Below are positions 5,639 through 9,914 of a stretch of 9,914 bases of DNA, piece after piece; position 1 is the first letter of the stretch; every line of letters begins with the position of its first letter. The notes under the pieces are model-generated. The model ran no database searches. It saw nothing but the letters and a program-made list of their open reading frames with translations, and was not told the DNA's origin. The DNA lies in NCBI GenBank assembly GCA_943914435.1, contig CALUBY010000025.1, positions 1 through 9,914 on the forward strand. Direction: 5' to 3'. A program made the position numbers and the translations under genes. The DNA comes from an uncultured bacterium (GTDB taxonomy: Bacteria > Patescibacteriota > Minisyncoccia > Phycocordibacterales > Phycocordibacteraceae).

Positions 5639-6697
5639 ATGGAAGTCATCACGGTAGTCATAGTGGTTGCGGTCGTCATGATCCTTCAAGGAGTAGGCCT
5701 CTGGCTGGTGCTTCGCCGTCGGGAGAATGACGTACCGGTAAAGGATGATAGTGCTGGACTTATGGCCGTCTTAAATCAGGTGGAGAAACTCGAGCGGACC
5801 CTTGATGGGCGCATGGCAGAAAGCTCTCGTTCGATGCATGAGACGATGCGAGGCCAGGTGAGCGAGAGTTCTCGTCTTCTGAAGGAAATAACGGAAGAGA
5901 TAACCTCGGTAAAAGAGATTGGTCGCGAGACCGGAAAGTTTGCAGAGCAGCTCAAGAATCTCCAAGACATTCTGAAGAACCCAAAACAGCGCGGCATTCT
6001 TGGTGAGTACTATCTTGAGACGGTACTGAAGAACGTGTTCACTCCTGCTGACTACCAGATGCAGTATATGTTCAAGAACGGCGAGATTGTGGATGCGGTG
6101 GTTTTCATTAACGAGAAGATTGTACCTATCGATTCGAAGTTTTCTCTCGACAATTACAATCGCTATATTCATGCAGAAGGCACGGAACGCGTTGCGCTTG
6201 AGAAGGCATTTGTGAACGACCTGAAGCTTCGTATCACTGAAACCGCAAAATACATCCGTCCTGAAGAAGGAACGATGGAGTTTGCCTTCATGTTCATACC
6301 GTCTGAGGGTATCTACTACGACCTTCTTACTAACCAGGTGGGTGCAGGAGAAGAAGAGAATCTTATTCAGCGCGCTGCCGGAAAGTACAAGGTAATTATC
6401 GTGTCCCCGACCTCATTCCTCGCGTACCTACAGACCGTGCTTCAGGGTCTTCGAGCGCTTGAGATTGAGCAGAAGGCCGTTGAGATACAGAAGCGCGTGG
6501 GTGAGCTTGAGCGCCATATTACGAGCTGGAAGGGCTTTTATGAGAAGCTTGGAGGTGCCCTTGGCTTGGCGGTATCTCACTACAATTCGAGCTATAAAGA
6601 GCTCGGCAAGATCAATAAGGATGTCTATAGGATTTCCGGCATAAAGGCCGATCTTGAGCCAGAACTGCTTGATAAGCCCGTTTTGGAGCAGGAATAG
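5639..6697 (+). CDS. rmuC: DNA recombination protein RmuC
   Basis: RmuC-family proteins limit recombination between inverted or short repeats and are predicted nucleases. This copy has 352 residues, shorter than the E. coli protein. Residues 3-25 form one hydrophobic membrane anchor followed by basic RRR. A coiled-coil region extends to about 115. The conserved RmuC core follows: GILGEYYLE with Glu123, IVDAV with Asp152, and PIDSKFSLDNY with Asp165 and Lys167. These fit a PD-(D/E)xK nuclease site. Further family blocks are FAFMFIPSEGIYYDL and VSPTSFLAYLQTV, and the end is a helical tail. The ATG lies nine bases after the ATPase stop without a clear ribosome site, suggesting translational coupling. 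The stop is TAG. Confidence 0.93.
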   Translation: MEVITVVIVVAVVMILQGVGLWLVLRRRENDVPVKDDSAGLMAVLNQVEKLERTLDGRMAESSRSMHETMRGQVSESSRLLKEITEEITSVKEIGRETGKFAEQLKNLQDILKNPKQRGILGEYYLETVLKNVFTPADYQMQYMFKNGEIVDAVVFINEKIVPIDSKFSLDNYNRYIHAEGTERVALEKAFVNDLKLRITETAKYIRPEEGTMEFAFMFIPSEGIYYDLLTNQVGAGEEENLIQRAAGKYKVIIVSPTSFLAYLQTVLQGLRALEIEQKAVEIQKRVGELERHITSWKGFYEKLGGALGLAVSHYNSSYKELGKINKDVYRISGIKADLEPELLDKPVLEQE

Positions 6698-6705
6698 CCT
6701 CGGTA

Positions 6706-6734
6706 TTGCCTTTTTAGGCCCTTTTCTGTACTAT
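6706..6734 (+). promoter_or_regulatory. rplU promoter
   Basis: TTGCCT (6706-6711) and TACTAT (6729-6734) are separated by exactly 17 bases. Transcription would start near 6741, three bases before the rplU ATG. TATACG at 6732-6737 is an alternative -10. GAGG at 6737-6740 is only three bases from the ATG, too close for a normal Shine-Dalgarno site. A small hairpin (GCCT 6708-6711 with AGGC 6716-6719, followed by CCTTTTCT) overlaps and may weakly end rmuC transcripts. Confidence 0.5.
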
Positions 6735-6743
6735 ACGAGGACT

Positions 6744-7073
6744 ATGGAACTCGCAGTAATCAAGACCGGAGGCAAGCAGTACGTTGTTTCCCCAGGCGCA
6801 CTCGTCACTATCGAAAAGATTGGACGTGGTATTAACACGCTTGAGCTTAAGAAGGGGGACACGCTCACCTTTGACGAGGTGCTCATGACCGACAACGGCA
6901 CGCTCTCAATGGGTACTCCTTTGCTCGCGGGTAAGAAGGTAACCGGTACCGTTCAGTCTGTTGGACGCGACAAGAAAATCGAAGTCGTAAAGTACAAGGC
7001 GAAGAGTAACTACTTCAAGCGCCGTGGACACCGCCAGCCGCATATTAAGGTAAAGATTGACGCAATCGCGTAA
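6744..7073 (+). CDS. rplU: 50S ribosomal protein L21
   Basis: L21 binds 23S rRNA in the large subunit. The protein has 109 residues, the usual length. It opens with ELAVIKTGGKQYVVSPG and ends with the L21 signature KYKAKSNYFKRRGHRQPHIKVKI. The frame is open upstream to 6654, inside rmuC, but the family N-terminus fixes the start at the ATG at 6744. In many bacteria L27 (rpmA) follows directly; here a hairpin terminator and an unrelated small gene follow instead. The stop is TAA. The promoter just upstream suggests separate, strong expression within the ATPase-rmuC run. Confidence 0.97.
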   Translation: MELAVIKTGGKQYVVSPGALVTIEKIGRGINTLELKKGDTLTFDEVLMTDNGTLSMGTPLLAGKKVTGTVQSVGRDKKIEVVKYKAKSNYFKRRGHRQPHIKVKIDAIA

Positions 7074-7079
7074 GAAACC

Positions 7080-7105
7080 AAGAGCCGCCCGAAAGGGCGG
7101 TTCTT
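7080..7105 (+). terminator. rplU terminator with GAAA tetraloop
   Basis: An 11-bp stem (7080-7090 with 7095-7105, one G-T wobble) closes a GAAA tetraloop, six bases after the rplU stop. The 3' arm ends in TTCTT and is followed by GCGTTGTG rather than a full T-run, so termination may be partial. Confidence 0.7.
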
Positions 7106-7136
7106 GCGTTGTGTACCTAAGACGGTATGGTGGAAA

Positions 7137-7142
7137 TAGAAT
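7137..7142 (+). promoter_or_regulatory. Candidate -10 box of the 93-residue gene
   Basis: TAGAAT (five of six consensus bases) would start transcription near 7149, leaving a leader of about 16 bases that contains GGGGAG. No well-spaced -35 is visible; TTGTGT at 7109-7114 is 22 bases away. Confidence 0.3.
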
Positions 7143-7164
7143 TGCACCTACGGGGAGAATAGAA

Positions 7165-7446
7165 ATGACCACTGTTTTTGTGCGCATATGGCCGGACCGG
7201 CCCCAAAAAGGTATGCGTGGAGTTGAGAAGAGTATCACTCAGTCTGGGCCGATTCCTCTCGAGGACGAGTTTCTGTACATCGAAGATCTCGGACGAGAAG
7301 TTCTGGTGTATCGGGTACCGGAGCCTATCACTCCTGGCTACGAGGCGGAACTCCGCCTTGTTGTTCCTCCGGAGGAGATTCTGCTTCTGCGGGAAAAGGG
7401 ATGGGTCGAGTACGACGCACCGGAAACGAAGTGCCTGCACTGTTAG
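7165..7446 (+). CDS. Hypothetical protein, 93 residues, C-terminal CxxC
   Basis: I do not recognise this protein. It begins MTTVFVRIWPDRPQKGMRG and looks rich in beta strands (EFLYIEDLGREVLVYRV, then AELRLVVPPEEILLL). It ends in a Cys-x-x-Cys (ETKCLHC). There is no signal peptide or membrane segment. The frame is open back to 7057, overlapping rplU, but that extension runs through the rplU terminator hairpin. The ATG at 7165 has GGGGAG about eight bases upstream, one of the few good ribosome sites in the window. The gene sits between the rplU terminator and the bidirectional terminator facing recR. The terminal Cys pair could bind metal or be redox active, but a lone pair is weak evidence. 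Confidence 0.7.
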   Translation: MTTVFVRIWPDRPQKGMRGVEKSITQSGPIPLEDEFLYIEDLGREVLVYRVPEPITPGYEAELRLVVPPEEILLLREKGWVEYDAPETKCLHC

Positions 7447-7479
7447 GTACTCTGTACCACCGTACTTTCATCGAAACAA

Positions 7480-7517
7480 AAAGAGCTCGCGCGAACAGAT
7501 TGTTCCGCGAGCTTTTT
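7480..7517. terminator. Bidirectional terminator between the 93-residue gene and recR
   Basis: An outer stem pairs 7480-7491 with 7506-7517 (one G-T wobble, A-run and T-run at the base). An inner stem, GAACA (7493-7497) with TGTTC (7501-7505), closes on a GAT loop; C7492 is bulged. T-tracts on both sides let it end the plus-strand gene and the convergent cysS-dnaB-recR operon. Confidence 0.85.
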
Positions 7518-7532
7518 CCTATAGAAGAACTA

Positions 7533-8138
7533 CTACGTTTCTTTACGATTCTGAAGGGCGGCAGAGAGTGTCGCTGAGTCTGCGTACTCAAGCTCGCTTC
7601 CGGTAGCAAGGCCTCGCCCGAGCTCAGATATGCGCATAGGGCCGCGCAGGGGCGCCAGTAGCTCACGTACGCGGTCTGCAGTATGTTCACCCTCACTCGT
7701 CGCTGAAAGGGCGAGTACAATCTCTCTAAGGCCTGTGTGAGATCGTTCTTCGACGACACGAACAAGGTCGCGCTCGCGAATGACTCCTTTTCCGGAAAGG
7801 GTGAGGACTCCTCCGAGTATGAAGTATCGTCCTCGATAGGTGCCTGCACGCTCTACTGCTACCAGATCCTGGTCCTTCTCAAGAATCATGAGCATGGTGT
7901 CGTCACGGTGGGTATCAGAGCAATAGTTGCAGAGCTTTTCCGTGTTCACGGCAGCAAAGCGCATGCAAAGACGACACTGCTCTACATCCGCACCAATGTG
8001 GGCGATAAGGTCAGCAAGGCGCGCACGGTCGCTTTGCGGGACAGAGAGGAGATGATAGACAAATCGCTTTGCCTGTCTTGGGCCTATGCCGGGGAAGCGA
8101 TTGAACGCTGCTGAGAGGTCTTCGATGCGGTCGCGCAT
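7533..8138 (-). CDS. recR: Recombination protein RecR
   Basis: RecR works with RecO and RecF to load RecA at gaps and stalled forks. The protein has 201 residues, the usual length. It contains the N-terminal helix-hairpin-helix (FNRFPGIGPRQAKRFVYHLL), a four-cysteine zinc site (Cys55, Cys58, Cys70, Cys73), the Toprim domain from about residue 83, and the conserved C-terminal block LGRGLATGSELEYADSATL. Two usually well-kept Toprim-region motifs differ: the segment after LGG reads VLTLSGKGVIRERDL instead of a SPxxGxGP pattern, and the NPTxEGE motif reads SATSEGE. It starts five bases after the dnaB stop, without a ribosome site, so it is probably translated by coupling. The stop is TAG, followed by the bidirectional terminator. 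Confidence 0.95.
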   Translation of the reverse strand: MRDRIEDLSAAFNRFPGIGPRQAKRFVYHLLSVPQSDRARLADLIAHIGADVEQCRLCMRFAAVNTEKLCNYCSDTHRDDTMLMILEKDQDLVAVERAGTYRGRYFILGGVLTLSGKGVIRERDLVRVVEERSHTGLREIVLALSATSEGEHTADRVRELLAPLRGPMRISELGRGLATGSELEYADSATLSAALQNRKET

Positions 8139-8143
8139 AGGGA

Positions 8144-9505
8144 TTAGAATTCGTCAGCGAACTCGCCATAGCCAGTCTTATCCATAGGCATAAAGCTTGT
8201 GCGCTTTTCATCGAAGTAGAGCTCGACGCGACCGGTAGGACCGTTACGATGCTTTTCCACAAGAATCTCGGCAATGTTCGGGCGGTCACTCTCTTTGTTT
8301 ATCTTATCCTCGCGGTGAATGAACATCACCACGTCGGCATCCTGCTCAATGGAACCGGAGTCACGAAGGTCGGAAAGACGAGGCTTTCCTCCACGCTGCT
8401 CAACGGCACGCGAAAGCTGTGATAGGGCAATAACAGGCACTTCAATTTCACGGGCAAGCTGCTTGAGGGAACGAGAAATTTCTGTAACCTGCTGCACCAT
8501 TGAGTCCGATGCTTTTACGTTGGTTGGTGCCATGAGCTGAAGGTAATCAACCACAATAAGGCCGATACCACGTTCGCGCTTCAAGCGACGCGCCACCGCA
8601 CGCATCGAAAGAATGTTCTGTGCCGGCTTGTCATCAATATAAATAGGGGCCTTTGAAAGAGTCTCAAGCGCATCTCGAATCTTTGCAAAGTCGTCCTCGC
8701 CTCGAACACTACCCGTGCGCATCTTCCATGAATCGATAAATGATTCTGCGGAGAGCATACGGTCTACGAGCTGCTCCGAGCTCATTTCAAGAGAGAATAT
8801 GCCAACGGGCACATTGTGGCGCACGGCGGCATTGCGGGCGATATCAAGCGCGAGGGATGTCTTACCCATAGAAGGACGCGCCGCAAGAATAATGAGGTCT
8901 GACTTGTGGAGTCCAGAAAGAAGATTGTCGAGATCAGGAAAGCCGGTCGACACACCTCGTATCGCCCCGTCATTTTTTGAGAGGGTTTCGATGCGCTCCC
9001 ATGCGTCATCCATTTTGTCTTTGATGGCAACAAACTTGTGGACCGCACTTGAGTTACCAATCGCGTAAATAGCTTTCTCTGCACTGTCGAGTGCCACGGC
9101 GGTATCAACGCCTTCGTCGTATGCTGATTCGGTTATCTCGTTTGCGGTCTCAATGAGCGAGCGCATGATGTGCTTGCGCACGACGAGTTCCGCATAGTGG
9201 TTGAAGTTTCCTGGAGTTGGAGAGGAGGACGCAAGTTCTGCAAGGTATGCGCGGCCGCCTGCGCGCTCAAGAAGTCCTTTGCTGTTTAAGCGCTCGCCAA
9301 GCGAGAGCATGTCGATAGGCTCGCCTCGTTCGACAAGCTCGCGCATGCAATCAAATATGTGCCGATGCTTTTCTGCATAAAATGACTCAGGACGGATAAG
9401 GTCAGAGACGTCATGAATAGCGTCAGGCTTTAAGAGCAGGGAACCAAGCAGCGCGCGTTCCGAATCAAGGCTCTGGGGAGGGACACGCATTGCTGAGTCA
9501 TTCAT
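8144..9505 (-). CDS. dnaB: Replicative DNA helicase DnaB
   Basis: DnaB is the hexameric ATP-driven helicase that unwinds the replication fork. The protein has 453 residues, normal length. The N-terminal primase-interacting domain (about 8-110) begins PQSLDSERALLGSLLL. The RecA-like motor follows from about residue 185: Walker A is ARPSMGKT (209-216, Lys215), then the conserved FSLEMSSEQL, Walker B LIVVDYLQLM (Asp320), and ALSQLSRAVEQR, SDLRDSGSIEQDADVVMFIHR and KHRNGPTG blocks. No intein or insertion is present. The ATG at 9505 has no Shine-Dalgarno sequence but lies six bases after an extended -10 element. The gene follows cysS by 12 bases and precedes recR by five, so it is the middle of a compact operon. 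The stop is TAA. Confidence 0.97.
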   Translation of the reverse strand: MNDSAMRVPPQSLDSERALLGSLLLKPDAIHDVSDLIRPESFYAEKHRHIFDCMRELVERGEPIDMLSLGERLNSKGLLERAGGRAYLAELASSSPTPGNFNHYAELVVRKHIMRSLIETANEITESAYDEGVDTAVALDSAEKAIYAIGNSSAVHKFVAIKDKMDDAWERIETLSKNDGAIRGVSTGFPDLDNLLSGLHKSDLIILAARPSMGKTSLALDIARNAAVRHNVPVGIFSLEMSSEQLVDRMLSAESFIDSWKMRTGSVRGEDDFAKIRDALETLSKAPIYIDDKPAQNILSMRAVARRLKRERGIGLIVVDYLQLMAPTNVKASDSMVQQVTEISRSLKQLAREIEVPVIALSQLSRAVEQRGGKPRLSDLRDSGSIEQDADVVMFIHREDKINKESDRPNIAEILVEKHRNGPTGRVELYFDEKRTSFMPMDKTGYGEFADEF

Positions 9506-9511
9506 CTCTCT

Positions 9512-9520
9512 ATTCTATCA
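9512..9520 (-). promoter_or_regulatory. Extended -10 promoter of dnaB, overlapping the cysS stop
   Basis: On the minus strand TGATAGAAT (9520-9512) forms a TGn extended -10 with TAGAAT (five of six consensus bases). The TG belongs to the TGA stop codon of the upstream gene. Six bases (AGAGAG) separate the box from the dnaB ATG, so transcription would start at the A of the ATG. A partial -35 (TAGTCA, four of six) lies 17 bases upstream of the hexamer. Confidence 0.5.
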
Positions 9521-9914
9521 ACCGGCGCTCTTGGTGACTACGACCCCAGAAGGGCCGTCCTCCACATGATATCCACTGTTTGCAATGTGGATACGAAGGG
9601 CGTCAGATTTTGCATAATCGCCTGCAAGACGCGCGTGGGTGCGTTCTTCGACAAGGGCCTGTATATGCGGCGGAATGAGCTCGTGTCCTTCTTCTTTAAG
9701 GAGGGAAAGACCAAGCACACTCTCTGCTGCCTCAATAACCGCGAGCTGCTCGGTTCGTTCCAGGTCCTCGTCTTTAACGATTTCCCATAGGAAGGCAAGT
9801 GCCGCAGGGGTGGCAAGATCATCACGCAGAAGCGCAATCATGCGGCGACTGTGATCGCTCTGTTTTGCTCGTCCTTTTGCTTCCGTGTGAATGAGGCGGG
9901 TAAGACGCGTAAGA
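9518..9914 (-). CDS. cysS: Cysteinyl-tRNA synthetase, C-terminal part (5' end outside the window)
   Basis: The frame is open to the right edge, so only about the last 131 residues are visible and the Met at 9841 is internal. The visible part fits the C-terminal helical DALR-type region of CysS: MIALLRDDLATPAALAFLWE corresponds to the family's AMDDDFNTPxALA pattern. Near the end, HARLAGDYAKSDALRIHIAN followed by SGYHVEDGPSGVVV corresponds to the R-x-x-x-DWAxAD-x-(I/L)R ... G(I/V)xLEDxPxGxxW pattern. The terminal Trp of that pattern is replaced by Val. The catalytic domain and zinc site are not visible. CysS charges tRNA-Cys. The stop is TGA, followed 12 bases later by dnaB. Confidence 0.8.
   Translation of the reverse strand, partial: LTRLTRLIHTEAKGRAKQSDHSRRMIALLRDDLATPAALAFLWEIVKDEDLERTEQLAVIEAAESVLGLSLLKEEGHELIPPHIQALVEERTHARLAGDYAKSDALRIHIANSGYHVEDGPSGVVVTKSAG

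Noticed and set aside
6654..6743. Extended N-terminus of L21
   Set aside because: The extra 30 residues lie mostly in the rmuC end and the rplU promoter. L21 family proteins begin at the chosen ATG.
7057..7164. Extended N-terminus of the 93-residue protein overlapping rplU
   Set aside because: It would translate the rplU terminator hairpin; the later ATG has a good ribosome site.
7446..7458. Palindrome GGTAC-TCT-GTACC after the 93-residue gene
   Set aside because: It is only a 5-bp stem with no T-tract; the real terminator lies 20 bases further on.
7328..7849. Minus-strand frame of 173 codons across the recR 3' end
   Set aside because: It overlaps the recR Toprim region out of frame, passes through the bidirectional terminator and runs antisense to the 93-residue gene.
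2086..9505. A linked DNA-repair or defence island (radC, rmuC, recR, dnaB)
   Set aside because: The genes lie in three separate transcription units mixed with translation and transport genes. All are common housekeeping families, and no defence-specific partner is present.

Overview
This is a compact bacterial chromosome segment of roughly balanced GC content. It holds ten complete or nearly complete protein genes, one protein gene cut by the right edge, and a highly structured non-coding region at the left edge. The gene set is mostly housekeeping: pseudouridine synthase, a YqeY protein, RadC, a P-type ATPase, RmuC, ribosomal protein L21, RecR, DnaB and the end of CysS. The proteins are short and divergent, and several ATGs sit 6 to 9 bases after a -10-like box with no Shine-Dalgarno sequence. 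I infer a member of the Candidate Phyla Radiation (Patescibacteria, probably Parcubacteria-like), with moderate confidence. TGA ends several genes, so the code is not the one in which TGA means glycine.

Layout, left to right. Positions 1-262 contain nested inverted repeats, a strong bidirectional terminator (28-54) and repeated copies of a sequence resembling a tRNA 3' end (T-loop plus acceptor strand). On the minus strand follow truB (263-1081), an orphan 94-residue gene (1159-1443) with its own TATAAT promoter and terminator, and the pair radC then yqeY (2835 down to 1587). A 124-base divergent intergenic region separates radC from a plus-strand run: P-type cation ATPase (2960-5629), rmuC nine bases later, rplU behind its own promoter, and an orphan 93-residue gene (7165-7446). 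A bidirectional terminator (7480-7517) closes this run against a convergent minus-strand operon, cysS-dnaB-recR (9914 down to 7533).

How the genes work together: dnaB and recR are separated by five bases and pair replication-fork unwinding with recombinational repair. radC and rmuC belong to repair- or recombination-associated families. truB, rplU and cysS serve translation. The ATPase is the only transport gene and is co-transcribed with rmuC.

I saw no CRISPR array, transposase, integrase, toxin-antitoxin pair or recognisable defence system. The least ordinary items are the left-edge repeat structure, the altered ion-site and A-domain motifs of the ATPase, the recurring -10-box-to-ATG arrangement, and two small orphan genes.
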